A stretch of 64,000 nt of DNA from NCBI GenBank assembly GCA_025351355.1, contig JANXWC010000080.1:1-64000 (forward strand), in the 5' to 3' direction. Under the pieces are notes generated by a model. That model had not been told where the DNA came from, searched no databases, and was given only the letters and a program-made list of their open reading frames with translations. Shown here one piece after another: positions 1-9,309 of this stretch; the stretch's first letter is position 1; each line of letters opens with the position of its first letter. A program made the translations under genes and the position numbers. Origin of the DNA: Hyphomicrobiaceae bacterium (GTDB lineage Bacteria; Pseudomonadota; Alphaproteobacteria; Rhizobiales; Hyphomicrobiaceae).

Positions 1-65
1 CACACGAGGACAGTGGAACAAGAACGACGTCCACGAACTTCACAAAATTTCGCGAAAAATAATAC

Positions 66-326
66 CTAAAGGATTGAAGTACGACACCCAGAAGCTACGC
101 GCATGTCACGAAGAGATACTCCGTCTCGTTTCAGACGTAGGCAATCTTCGAGATAACCTACGGAAGCAGCTTCAAGCATTGCAGACAGCACATCAACCGC
201 CATCCACGGCTCCATAAATTCAAGATCACAGCCCGCAAGGGCTGAATAACCAGCATCCAACATCTCAGGCGTCACCTCAATCTGAAGTGACGTCTTTTCT
301 TTATCGCCGCCCTGTCGGTCGTTCAT
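66..326 (-). CDS. Hypothetical protein, 86 aa
   Basis: Small acidic protein that I do not recognise. It has no signal peptide, membrane segment or obvious motif. The start is supported by a purine-rich AAGGCGG about five bases before the ATG on the minus strand. It lies downstream of the MDR oxidoreductase on the same strand, about 80 bases away, so the two could share a transcript. Coding status rests on the open frame and the plausible ribosome binding site only; a chance frame remains possible. Confidence 0.45.
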   Translation of the reverse strand: MNDRQGGDKEKTSLQIEVTPEMLDAGYSALAGCDLEFMEPWMAVDVLSAMLEAASVGYLEDCLRLKRDGVSLRDMRVASGCRTSIL

Positions 327-407
327 ATCGTCCGCCTTGTGGCTAAGTCAAGTACATACTTCCCGATGTCGGCACAATCCCGTCATTCAACTCGCCATTC
401 AATATAC

Positions 408-1448
408 TTAGCGGCGATGCGGCAATCCCACAGGTTCGTCGCCGACCTTGATCTGCAGCTTGCCGAAGTTGTCGCCACGCAGCAAACCGATGAAAGCTTT
501 TGGTGCCTTCTCAAGACCGTCGACGATGTCCTCGCGGAACTTAAGCTTGCCGGAACGGACCATCTCGCCCATCAGCGCGCGGGCGGGCTCGTACTTCTGC
601 GCAAAGTCCGAAACGATGAAGCCGCGCATCGTCACGCGCTTGCCGACGAAAAGACCAGGCAGCCGTGGCGCCATTTCCGGTTTCTCGGCGTTGTATTGCG
701 AGATAGCACCACACAATGCAATGCGCGCCCAGGTGTTCAGCTGCAGGGTGACCGCGTCCGAAATCGGCCCGCCAACATTTTCGAAATAGACATCGATGCC
801 CTTCGGACAGGCTGCGCGCAGAACCGCATTCAAATCGCCAGCGGCCTTGTAGTCGACGCACGCATCAAAGCCCAATTCCTTAACGACAAACTCGCACTTC
901 TTGGCGCCGCCCGCGATACCGACGACGCGGCATCCGGCCATCTTTCCGAGTTGCCCAACCGCCTGGCCAACGGCACCGGATGCCGCTGAAACAACTACGG
1001 TCTCGCCGGCTTTGGGCTGTCCCACATCGAACAGACCAAAATAAGCAGTCATGCCGGGCATGCCGAGAATGCCATTCGCCGTAGAAATGGGTGCGATCGC
1101 CGGATCGATGCGACGCATCGCGGGACTGGCGCTGATCGCATATTCCTGCCAGCCCATGCGGTCTTCAACGATGTCGCCAACTTTAAACACTGGATGACGG
1201 GAGGCCACGACCTCGCCAACAGAACCGCCACCGAACACCTCGCCGATGCCGATCGGAGCCGCATACGACGCGCCATCGCGCATGCGGCCCCGCATGTACG
1301 GATCGGCCGACAGATAAAGAAGACGCACCAGCACTTCGCCGTGCTGCGGCTCCTGTAGCGGCACTTCCTCTAACCTGAAATTGTTCTCGGTGGGTTCGCC
1401 TGTCGGCCGGCTGGCCAGCACGATGCGGCGCTGTGTCTTGGGAAGCAT
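408..1448 (-). CDS. NADP-dependent oxidoreductase, MDR superfamily (LTB4DH/CurA-like)
   Basis: Zinc-independent medium-chain dehydrogenase/reductase of 346 residues, full length for the leukotriene B4 dehydrogenase/CurA group that reduces activated C=C bonds of enones with NADPH. The N-terminal half has the family feature ADPYMRGRM, followed by the GMTAYFGL segment and the nucleotide-binding AASGAVGQAVGQ near residues 155-166. There are no zinc-ligand cysteines, as expected. It is cytoplasmic, with no signal peptide. It is transcribed away from the sulfatase operon, leaving a divergent promoter region of about 220 bases. The exact substrate cannot be told from sequence. Confidence 0.9.
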   Translation of the reverse strand: MLPKTQRRIVLASRPTGEPTENNFRLEEVPLQEPQHGEVLVRLLYLSADPYMRGRMRDGASYAAPIGIGEVFGGGSVGEVVASRHPVFKVGDIVEDRMGWQEYAISASPAMRRIDPAIAPISTANGILGMPGMTAYFGLFDVGQPKAGETVVVSAASGAVGQAVGQLGKMAGCRVVGIAGGAKKCEFVVKELGFDACVDYKAAGDLNAVLRAACPKGIDVYFENVGGPISDAVTLQLNTWARIALCGAISQYNAEKPEMAPRLPGLFVGKRVTMRGFIVSDFAQKYEPARALMGEMVRSGKLKFREDIVDGLEKAPKAFIGLLRGDNFGKLQIKVGDEPVGLPHRR

Positions 1449-1672
1449 TTGGTTTGACCTTATTCAGGGTTTGGGCGCGTTGCATCGACAGTCAAGCGGC
1501 GGTCGCGCAACTGCGCCAACGCAGGAAGGTGTCGTTTCGTGCGCCAGAGCCTCGCTCGCCGGGCCGGGCTTTGTCAAACTGTCGGGCGTCATTCCACGTC
1601 AGGAGTTGCGCTTTCGAGCAAGCCAATGTTAGCGTTCGATTAATACAAAAGAGCAATTCGAGGGAGCGCGCG

Positions 1673-3937
1673 ATGAACGGCGGCAACAGCTTCAAGGGCC
1701 GGATCGGGCGGACGGTTTACGACTCACGACCGCATTGGCCGGAACATCCGCGTCCGCGTGATGGCGCGCCGAATATTCTCGTCATCCTGTTCGATGACCT
1801 GGGGTTTGCGCATCTCGGTTGCTACGGCTCGTCCATTGCGACGCCGAACATCGATCGGCTCGCGGCGAACGGCCTTCGCTACACCAATTTTCATACAACG
1901 GCGCTGTGCTCGCCGACGCGTGCGGCGCTGTTGACCGGACGCAATCATCACTCCGTGGGGATGCGCGGCCTGTCGAACTGGAATACCGGCTACCCCAACT
2001 GCACCGGCACGATCACCAGGAGCGCTGCCACAATCGCTGAGATGTTGCGCCCCGTCGGCTACTCCACGTTCGCCGTCGGCAAATGGCATTTGGCACCAAT
2101 CGAGAGCCTGACACCGGCCGGGCCGTTCGATCAGTGGCCGCTGGCGCGCGGATTTGATCGTTACTATGGCTTCATGGGAGGCGAAACCGATCAGTGGTAT
2201 CCGGAATTGTACTGCGACAACCATCCAATACCTCAGCCGCGCACGCCCGACCAGGGGTACCACCTCTCGGAGGATCTGGTCGATCAAGCGCAAGCCATGA
2301 TCCGCAGCCAGAAGTCGGCGATCCCTGAAAAACCATTCTTCACTTACCTGTGTTTCGGTGCGACGCACGCGCCGCATCAAGCACCGAAATCATACTTGGA
2401 AAAATACCGTGGCAAGTTCGATGCCGGTTGGGACGTGGTGCGGCAGCAGTGGTACGAGCGACAGAAGATGCTCGGCATTATTCCCGACAATACAGAACTC
2501 GTGCCGCGCAACCCCGGCGTCAAGGCCTGGGAAAATTTGTCTGCAGACCAGAAGCTGCTCGCCTGCCGGTTACAGGAAGCCTACGCGTGTTTTCTTGAAC
2601 ATACCGACGCGCAAATCGGCCGCTTACTGGCTTTCCTCGAAGAGATTGGCGAAGCGGACAACACGTTGGTGCTGCTGATGAGCGACAACGGGGCCAGCCA
2701 GGAGGGTGGGCCGCAGGGGATGGTCGACTATTCCCGCTATTTTAACGGTTATACCGAGCCTATAGAAGAGAGCATGGCGCGGCTCGATGAAATTGGCACG
2801 CCAGTGGCGCATAATAATTATCCCTGGGGTTGGGCGCAGGTCGGCAACACGCCGGGCAAACGCTACAAACAAAACACCCACGGCGGCGGTATCCGCGATC
2901 CGCTGATTGCCTGTTGGCCGAAGGGCATTGCCGACAAAGGCGGCATACGCACGCACTTTCATCATGTCTCAGATATCGCGCCGACGATCCTCGACATCAT
3001 CGGCTTGACGCCACCGGAAACGATCAATGGCCACGCTCAAATGCCGATCCAAGGCACCAGCCTCGCCTACTCTTTTTCGGCCACCGCAAACGCGGAAAAA
3101 TCTCGCAAGCAAGCGCAATACTTCGAGATGTTCGGCCATCGCGGTATCTGGGCCGACGGTTGGAAAGCAGTGGCCTATCACGAACCAGAAACCCCGTTCG
3201 AAAACGACAAATGGGAACTCTATCACCTCGAAAACGACTTTTCTGAAAGCAAAGACTTGGCCGCAACAAAGCCCGAGAAGTTGCGCGAGATGGTCGAGCT
3301 GTGGTGGGCGGAGGCGGGCCAAAACGGCGTGCTACCGCTCGACGATCGCCGCGTTGAAATCTGGGCGCCGACGCCGACGAAATTCAATCCGCGCAATCGC
3401 GAGCGGTATGTCTATCGACCACCGGTGCCGCATATTCCGGCCGAGGGCGCGCCCGCGCTCGGCAACCGTAGTTTCACTATCACTGCGGATATCGTCCGCC
3501 CGACAACGCAATCTGAGGGCTGCCTTTTCACCTTCGGCGATGCCAAAAGCGGCGTGGCGCTCTACATTCTCAAAGACCGGTTGGTATTCGATTACAACCT
3601 CTATGCCACGCACTATCAGGCCGTCTCGAAAATATCCATGCCGAAGGGTAAGTCGACGGTGACAGCCAAACTCTCCAAGCTTGAGAAGGGTGGTCGAGTA
3701 ACGCTGGCGATAAATGGCCAGGAATGCGGCAGCGTCGACATTCCCAAGCTGATCCGCCGACTGTGGGGAGCGGGCATGAATATTGGTCAGGATGAAGGAC
3801 TCGCCGTGAGCAAGGACTACACGGTGCCGTTCAAATTCGAAGGGCAATTGCTGCAACTCACACTCGACGTGCCGCCGGCCAAACCGACCAAAGCCGATCA
3901 ACGCGCCGAAACGCGAGCCGATCTGGCGCAGCAGTAA
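1673..3937 (+). CDS. Arylsulfatase, formylglycine-dependent (first of two tandem copies)
   Basis: Type I sulfatase of 754 residues that hydrolyses sulfate esters. The signature C-S-P-T-R lies at residues 79-83, with Cys79 expected to become formylglycine and the metal-site DD at about 41-42. The catalytic alkaline-phosphatase-like fold runs to about 560, followed by a roughly 190-residue beta-rich domain. I see no signal peptide, so it is probably cytoplasmic like mycobacterial AtsD-type enzymes. The frame is open 80 codons further upstream, but I chose the ATG at 1673 because it follows AGGGAG and gives the same N-terminus (FKGRIGRTVY) as the next gene. It is followed 34 bases later by a paralogue. 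Confidence 0.93.
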   Translation: MNGGNSFKGRIGRTVYDSRPHWPEHPRPRDGAPNILVILFDDLGFAHLGCYGSSIATPNIDRLAANGLRYTNFHTTALCSPTRAALLTGRNHHSVGMRGLSNWNTGYPNCTGTITRSAATIAEMLRPVGYSTFAVGKWHLAPIESLTPAGPFDQWPLARGFDRYYGFMGGETDQWYPELYCDNHPIPQPRTPDQGYHLSEDLVDQAQAMIRSQKSAIPEKPFFTYLCFGATHAPHQAPKSYLEKYRGKFDAGWDVVRQQWYERQKMLGIIPDNTELVPRNPGVKAWENLSADQKLLACRLQEAYACFLEHTDAQIGRLLAFLEEIGEADNTLVLLMSDNGASQEGGPQGMVDYSRYFNGYTEPIEESMARLDEIGTPVAHNNYPWGWAQVGNTPGKRYKQNTHGGGIRDPLIACWPKGIADKGGIRTHFHHVSDIAPTILDIIGLTPPETINGHAQMPIQGTSLAYSFSATANAEKSRKQAQYFEMFGHRGIWADGWKAVAYHEPETPFENDKWELYHLENDFSESKDLAATKPEKLREMVELWWAEAGQNGVLPLDDRRVEIWAPTPTKFNPRNRERYVYRPPVPHIPAEGAPALGNRSFTITADIVRPTTQSEGCLFTFGDAKSGVALYILKDRLVFDYNLYATHYQAVSKISMPKGKSTVTAKLSKLEKGGRVTLAINGQECGSVDIPKLIRRLWGAGMNIGQDEGLAVSKDYTVPFKFEGQLLQLTLDVPPAKPTKADQRAETRADLAQQ

Positions 3938-3971
3938 CCGGTTCCAATATTTTGTCCCGCGAGCGGAGCGA

Positions 3972-6242
3972 ATGACAATGCCGTCGAACTTCAAGGGCCG
4001 CATCGGCCGGACAGTCTATGAGTCAAAGCCACACTGGCCGGAATTACCACGTCCGCGCGATGGCGCGCCCAACATCATCGTGATGCTATTCGACGATGTG
4101 GGCTTTGCGCATTTCGGCTGCTACGGTTCGTCGATCGCCACGCCGCACATCGATCGCCTTGCGGCGGGTGGATTGCGTTACACCAATTTCCACACGACGG
4201 CGCTGTGCTCGCCGACGCGGGCGGCTCTGCTGACCGGGCGCAATCATCACTCGGTGGGCATGCGCGGGTTGGCCAACTGGAACACGGGTTTTCCCAACTG
4301 CACGGGCGGCGTGGCCAAGAGCGCCGGCACACTGGCGGAAATGTTGGGGCCGCAGGGATACGCGACGTTCGCGGTCGGCAAATGGCATCTGACGCCGATG
4401 GAAGAAACGTCTGCGGCAGGGCCGTTCGACCAGTGGCCGTTGGCACGCGGGTTTGATCGCTATTACGGCTTCCTGCAAGGCGAAACCGATCAGTTCTCGC
4501 CGGAACTCTATTGCGACAACCGGCCGATCGATCCGCCGCGCACGCAACAAGAGGGTTATCATCTCACCGAGGATCTGGTCGATCAGGCGCAGGCGATGAT
4601 CCGCGGCCAGAAATCGGCGGTGCCGGAAAAACCGTTCTTCGCCTATCTCTGCTTCGGCGCGTGCCACGCTCCGCATCAGGCACCCCAAGCCTATCTCGAC
4701 AAGTATCGCGGAAAATTCGACGCGGGTTGGGATAACGTGCGCCAGCAGTGGTACGAGAAGCAGAAGAAGCTGGGGATCATCCCAAAAGACACCCAACTGG
4801 CGCCGCGCAATCCCGGTGTGGAACCGTGGGAGACGTTGTCGACGGACCAGCAACGCCTCGCCTGCCGGCTGCAAGAGGCGTTCGCCGCCTTCCTTGATCA
4901 TACCGACGCGCAGATCGGACGGCTGATCAAGTTCCTCGAAGATAGCGGCGAACTCGACAACACGCTCATTCTGCTGATGAGCGACAACGGCGCCAGCCAG
5001 GAAGGCGGACCGATTGGCGTCATCGATACGTTCAAGTGGTTCAATGGCATCCCCGAGGAGATGAGCGACATCACCGGCCGCATCGACGAAATCGGCGGCC
5101 ACAAGTCCAATTCGAATTATCCCTGGGGCTGGGCGCAGGTCGGCAACACGCCAGGCAAGCGCTACAAGCAAAATACGCATGGCGGCGGCATTCGCGATCC
5201 GCTGATTGTGCACTGGCCGAAGGGCATCAACGACAAGGGCGCCATACGTGATCAATTCCATCACGTCACCGACATCGCGCCGACAGTGCTGGAGATTGTT
5301 GGTGTCGACGTTCCCGCCAGCATCAAGGGCGTAGCGCAAATGCCGGTGCACGGCACATCGTTGGCCTATACGTTCGCGACGACGGCAAGGGTCGAGAAAA
5401 CCCGCAAGCAGACGCAATACTTTGAAATGTACGGGCATCGCGGCATCTGGTCGAACGGCTGGAAAGCTGTCGCCTTTCATCCCCCCGGCAAGCCCTTCGA
5501 GAAAGATCAGTGGGAACTTTATCATCTCGATCAGGACTTCTCCGAATGCAACGATCTGGCGTCCGCGCTGCCGGACAAACTCAGGGAAATGATCGAGCTG
5601 TGGTGGTCCGAAGCGGGGCAACACGGCGTGCTGCCGCTCGACGACCGTCGCGTCGAATTGTGGCGCCCAAGCCCGGTGAGTTTCACGCCCCGCAACCGCA
5701 CGCGCTACGTTCTCTATCCGCCGGTCGCGCACATGACCGGCGAAGTCAGCCCGTCACTCGGCGGGCGCAGCTTTACCGCGACAGCCGAACTCGAGCGTCC
5801 GCACGCGAATTCGCAAGGCGCAATATTTGCGCTCGGCTCGGCACACAACGGCATCGCCTTCTATGTGCTGGGTGACCGGCTGGTGTTTGACTACAATTTG
5901 TTTACCAAGCACTACAAAGCCATCTCCGGCGTGCCGCTTCCAAAAGGCAGATCGACGGTCTCGGTGGCCTTAGTGAAAACCGGCGACACCGGGCATGCGA
6001 CCATCGCGATTGACGGCACGCCCTGCGGCCGCGTCGAAATTCCGAAGATCCTGCGCATGATTTCGTCGACCGGTATGGACGCGGGGCGCGATCCGGGCTC
6101 GCCGGTCGGCGACGACTATGCGGCGCCGTTCGCGTTCGAGGGCAAAATAGTACGCTTGATGTTCGACATGCCCGAGCGCTCGAAACGCGATGAAAAGGCG
6201 GCTCGGTCAGCTGAAGCCAAAGCAGCGATGTCGCGGCAATAG
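3972..6242 (+). CDS. Arylsulfatase, formylglycine-dependent (second tandem copy)
   Basis: Close paralogue of the preceding gene, colinear over its full 756 residues, including the active-site C-S-P-T-R at 79-83, the DD metal ligands and the C-terminal beta-rich domain. This indicates a tandem duplication of a complete sulfatase. Differences cluster around residues 345-380, near the substrate-facing part of the fold, and in the far C-terminus, which suggests divergence in substrate range (inference). No signal peptide is seen. It is followed by the gene for the enzyme expected to convert Cys79 to formylglycine, so the modifying enzyme and both clients sit in one operon. Confidence 0.93.
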   Translation: MTMPSNFKGRIGRTVYESKPHWPELPRPRDGAPNIIVMLFDDVGFAHFGCYGSSIATPHIDRLAAGGLRYTNFHTTALCSPTRAALLTGRNHHSVGMRGLANWNTGFPNCTGGVAKSAGTLAEMLGPQGYATFAVGKWHLTPMEETSAAGPFDQWPLARGFDRYYGFLQGETDQFSPELYCDNRPIDPPRTQQEGYHLTEDLVDQAQAMIRGQKSAVPEKPFFAYLCFGACHAPHQAPQAYLDKYRGKFDAGWDNVRQQWYEKQKKLGIIPKDTQLAPRNPGVEPWETLSTDQQRLACRLQEAFAAFLDHTDAQIGRLIKFLEDSGELDNTLILLMSDNGASQEGGPIGVIDTFKWFNGIPEEMSDITGRIDEIGGHKSNSNYPWGWAQVGNTPGKRYKQNTHGGGIRDPLIVHWPKGINDKGAIRDQFHHVTDIAPTVLEIVGVDVPASIKGVAQMPVHGTSLAYTFATTARVEKTRKQTQYFEMYGHRGIWSNGWKAVAFHPPGKPFEKDQWELYHLDQDFSECNDLASALPDKLREMIELWWSEAGQHGVLPLDDRRVELWRPSPVSFTPRNRTRYVLYPPVAHMTGEVSPSLGGRSFTATAELERPHANSQGAIFALGSAHNGIAFYVLGDRLVFDYNLFTKHYKAISGVPLPKGRSTVSVALVKTGDTGHATIAIDGTPCGRVEIPKILRMISSTGMDAGRDPGSPVGDDYAAPFAFEGKIVRLMFDMPERSKRDEKAARSAEAKAAMSRQ

Positions 6243-6311
6243 TGCCGCCGCAATAATGTTGGCGTAGCTGGGTACAGCAATGCCAGATGTCCACACGATG
6301 CCGGTATTCAC

Positions 6312-7529
6312 ATGAGCGACGACCTCGACCGCTGTTGTTGTCCCCAGGCACGCGCGGCGGCTGTTATCCCTCGTTCTCCGGTTGCCGCAATAGCAGCCGA
6401 TAGAACCGGCGAAGACGATTGCGACATGGCGATAATTCCGGAGGGCGTATTTCGCTACGGCTGCGATCGGCGCGAGGGACCTCCCGGCGATGGCGAGGGA
6501 CCGTCTCAACTCGTCTCGGTACCAGCGTTCCAGATCGATCGTTGCTCCGTTACGAATGCACGTTTCCAGCGCTTTATTGATGCCACCGGCTACATCACCG
6601 ACGCCGAGCGACTGGGTTGGTCGTTCGTATTCGCAGGGCTGTTGCCTGATAATTTCGAGGACACAGCTGGCGTGGCGGGCGCACCCTGGTGGCGACAAGT
6701 GTTCGGCGCCGATTGGCGGCATCCCGAGGGTCCGCATTCGTCCTTGAAAGATCGGGATTGGCTGCCGGTAGTGCAGGTCTCGCACCACGATGCGCTGGCC
6801 TTCTGTGGCTGGGCCGGAAAACGGTTACCTTACGAAGCCGAATGGGAAAAAGCCGCGCGCGGTGGCGTCGAAGGCGCGCGCTTCCCATGGGGCGAGGACG
6901 AAATTCCGGCAGACGGCCCGCACTGCAATGTCTGGCAAGGCAGCTTCCCCGACCGCAACGACTGCATCGACGGCTTCTATGGCTTGGCCCCGGCCGATGC
7001 GTTTGCACCCAACGGCTACGGCCTGCACAACATGGCTGGCAATGCCTGGGAATGGTGCGCGGACTGGTTCATGCCGCGACGTTTCCCTCCGTTAGCGGAT
7101 CAAGCCGTGACCAGACCTATGCCGCGCGGACCAATCGACGGCGAGCTGCGATCGATGCGCGGTGGCAGTTACCTCTGCCATCCCTCCTATTGCTGGCGCT
7201 ATCGCAATGCAGCACGATCAGCCTCGGCGCCGGACAGCGCCACGGGCCATATTGGTTTCCGCTGTGTCCGTGACGTGGCACCTGAAAAGTCTTACGCCGT
7301 AAACGCTGCTTGCACCACGGCGACGGGTCAAGTTAGTCTGCCGCAAAGGTTCAAACAAGGAACCGGTAAAAAAATTGCCGCTGGCACGCACTGCGTCGTC
7401 CAAAGCAGCAATCGGGAGGTTAATCGATGGTTTTTCAGCATGCGTTCCGTGCGGGCGCTGGCTTGGCGGCACTATTCATTCCTGCGATGGCGCTTGCCCA
7501 GACGCCCCGAGCCAACGGCGAAACACTGA
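6312..7529 (+). CDS. Formylglycine-generating enzyme family protein (SUMF1/FGE-like)
   Basis: Oxidises the active-site cysteine of sulfatases to formylglycine. The FGE-sulfatase fold spans roughly residues 38-322 and carries the conserved features MAGNAWEWCADW and GGSYLCHPSYCWRYR, with the redox/copper cysteine pair at Cys289 and Cys294 and the terminal GFRC. These match true oxidases rather than only the broader fold family. Context is decisive, since two sulfatases precede it. Oddities: about 80 extra residues follow the domain, the last 34 or so overlap the next gene in another frame, and the first 37 residues are low in similarity. Either the tail is real or a single-base difference near 7300 removed the original stop. 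Confidence 0.88.
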   Translation: MSDDLDRCCCPQARAAAVIPRSPVAAIAADRTGEDDCDMAIIPEGVFRYGCDRREGPPGDGEGPSQLVSVPAFQIDRCSVTNARFQRFIDATGYITDAERLGWSFVFAGLLPDNFEDTAGVAGAPWWRQVFGADWRHPEGPHSSLKDRDWLPVVQVSHHDALAFCGWAGKRLPYEAEWEKAARGGVEGARFPWGEDEIPADGPHCNVWQGSFPDRNDCIDGFYGLAPADAFAPNGYGLHNMAGNAWEWCADWFMPRRFPPLADQAVTRPMPRGPIDGELRSMRGGSYLCHPSYCWRYRNAARSASAPDSATGHIGFRCVRDVAPEKSYAVNAACTTATGQVSLPQRFKQGTGKKIAAGTHCVVQSSNREVNRWFFSMRSVRALAWRHYSFLRWRLPRRPEPTAKH

Positions 7530-8461
7530 ACATCCAGCATTACGCCGGCACGACCGGGAACATGCATGCCTTCATTGCCGCCAAGAAGGGGTTCTGCGAC
7601 AAGTACAATTTCAAATGCGAACTGAAGATCGTAAATTCCGGCTTGTTGGGCATCCAGACGCTAGTCGGCAAAACAATCGACATTGCGCAAGCCGGCGCGG
7701 AGCAAACGGCGGCGACCATTGTCGCCGGGGCCAATCTGACCATCGTCGGATTGAGCTTGACGAATAACGTGCTCGCTCTATCGGCACGCAGCGATATCAA
7801 GTTTCCGAACAAGGAAAAGGGCTATCCAGCTGTCATGGCTGACTTCAAGGGGCTCAAGATCGGCGTTCCCGCGCGCGGCGCCGCTGCGGAAATCTTCATG
7901 AACGCCATGCTCGGCGAAGCCGGCCTGAAGGCCAGCGATGTCACATACGTCGCCGTCGGCGGACCGCAGACGGCCTACACATCGATGGTCGTCGGCAAGC
8001 AGGTCGACGCCGTAGTCATGTTCGATCCGCTCAAGGCCCTGTGTGGTCATACCAAGGCCTGCTCGGTGATCGTCGATATGACCATCGGGGAAGGACCGAA
8101 GGTCTCGCGTGACATGGAAGGCGCGGGCGTAGTGCTCATTGCGCGGCGCGATTTCGCCGACGGCAACCTGGCGCTTATGGCCGCGTTCAACGGCGCCATG
8201 ACAGACGCCATCACCTGGGCGCGCGATCCCGCCAACTTCGATGAACTCATCACGCTTTATACGCCGAACATCAACTTCGGCGATATTCCGGGTGGTGACG
8301 AGTTGCGACGCACGTGGGTCAAGAGTGCCATCGCACTCTACAGCCCCGATCTCAAAGTCAGCCGCAAAGGCGTGAAGGCGGCAATCGACTTCGGTGTCAC
8401 CGCGAAGACGCTCGAAAAGGACGTCGCGGTCGACAAAGTCGTCTGGGACAAGGCCCCTTGA
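7427..8461 (+). CDS. ABC transporter substrate-binding protein, NitT/TauT (SsuA/NMT1) type
   Basis: Periplasmic solute receptor of 344 residues with a signal peptide ending near ALAQ at residue 25, then the NMT1/SsuA-like two-lobe fold. GGGAGG sits about eight bases before the ATG, fixing the start despite the overlap with the upstream gene. It is followed by ATPase and permease genes, forming a complete NitT/TauT-type importer. Known relatives carry sulfonates, taurine, nitrate or thiamine precursors. Location directly after sulfatases and their maturase suggests sulfate esters or a related organosulfur compound as ligand (inference). Confidence 0.88.
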   Translation: MVFQHAFRAGAGLAALFIPAMALAQTPRANGETLNIQHYAGTTGNMHAFIAAKKGFCDKYNFKCELKIVNSGLLGIQTLVGKTIDIAQAGAEQTAATIVAGANLTIVGLSLTNNVLALSARSDIKFPNKEKGYPAVMADFKGLKIGVPARGAAAEIFMNAMLGEAGLKASDVTYVAVGGPQTAYTSMVVGKQVDAVVMFDPLKALCGHTKACSVIVDMTIGEGPKVSRDMEGAGVVLIARRDFADGNLALMAAFNGAMTDAITWARDPANFDELITLYTPNINFGDIPGGDELRRTWVKSAIALYSPDLKVSRKGVKAAIDFGVTAKTLEKDVAVDKVVWDKAP

Positions 8462-8481
8462 GCGTGCAACGAGGTTCAGAC

Positions 8482-9309
8482 ATGACGCTGATGGAAAAAT
8501 CTCTCGGCACTGTGCTCGCCGAACCTACGATATCGGGCGGCCCTGGCTCGGTCGTGATCGATAACGTTTCGATCGAGTTCAAGGCGGCGGGCGTGCTCGC
8601 GGTCTCCAATACCTCGCTCAACGTCGCCTCCGGCGAGTTCGTTTCCATCGTTGGACCGAGCGGCTGCGGCAAGACGACGTTGCTCAATCTGGCGGCCGGA
8701 TTGTTGCCGCCGGATGTCGCCAGCGGCACGGTTCTCGTCGGCGGCAAGCCACCGGTGCGCGGCAATCGCGATATCGCCTACATGCTGGCCCGCGACGCAC
8801 TTTGCCCCTGGCGCACGGCCCTGGGCAATGCGGAACTCGGCGCCGAAATCCGCGGCGTGCCGGCAGAGGTGAGGCGCGCACGGGCGCTTGATCTACTCGA
8901 TAAGGTCAGCCTCAAGGGCTTCGAGAACGCTTACCCGAAGGCATTGTCACAGGGCATGCGGCAGCGCGTGGCGCTGGCACGCACGTTCGGTTTAGATAGT
9001 CCGATTTTGCTTATGGACGAACCTTTCGGCGCGCTCGATGCGCAGACCAAGCTGCAGTTGGAAGACGTGCTGCTGGGACTGTGGCAGCGCGAGCGACGCA
9101 CCATCGTGTTCATCACCCACGATCTGTCGGAGGCCGTCTCCATGTCCGACCGGGTGATCGTGATGAGTGCGCGTCCGGGCCGCATCATTGCCGACGTGCC
9201 GATCAATCTCGGCCGCCCGCGCTCGGTGCGCGCCCTGCAGAAAGACCCCGCCTATCACGAGCTTTATGCATACGTGTGGACGAAACTCGAGGAAGGCCTG
9301 AGCCAATGA
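8482..9309 (+). CDS. ABC transporter ATP-binding protein, NitT/TauT type
   Basis: Cytoplasmic nucleotide-binding subunit of 275 residues. Visible motifs are Walker A GPSGCGKTT, ABC signature LSQGMRQR, Walker B ILLMDEPFGALD and the switch histidine in FITHDL. The length and the GALDAQTK segment fit the SsuB/TauB group. The frame is open further upstream but overlaps the binding-protein gene; the ATG at 8482, 20 bases after that gene, is preferred. The stop overlaps the permease start as ATGA, so the two are translationally coupled. Confidence 0.94.
   Translation: MTLMEKSLGTVLAEPTISGGPGSVVIDNVSIEFKAAGVLAVSNTSLNVASGEFVSIVGPSGCGKTTLLNLAAGLLPPDVASGTVLVGGKPPVRGNRDIAYMLARDALCPWRTALGNAELGAEIRGVPAEVRRARALDLLDKVSLKGFENAYPKALSQGMRQRVALARTFGLDSPILLMDEPFGALDAQTKLQLEDVLLGLWQRERRTIVFITHDLSEAVSMSDRVIVMSARPGRIIADVPINLGRPRSVRALQKDPAYHELYAYVWTKLEEGLSQ

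Noticed and set aside
1433-1672. 80-codon upstream extension of the first sulfatase
   Set aside because: It overlaps the divergent promoter region, has no ribosome site, and the paralogue starts at the equivalent of 1673.
4086-5732. 548-codon minus-strand frame opposite the second sulfatase
   Set aside because: Shadow of a conserved gene; composition dominated by Arg/Ala/His/Asp and no recognisable domain.
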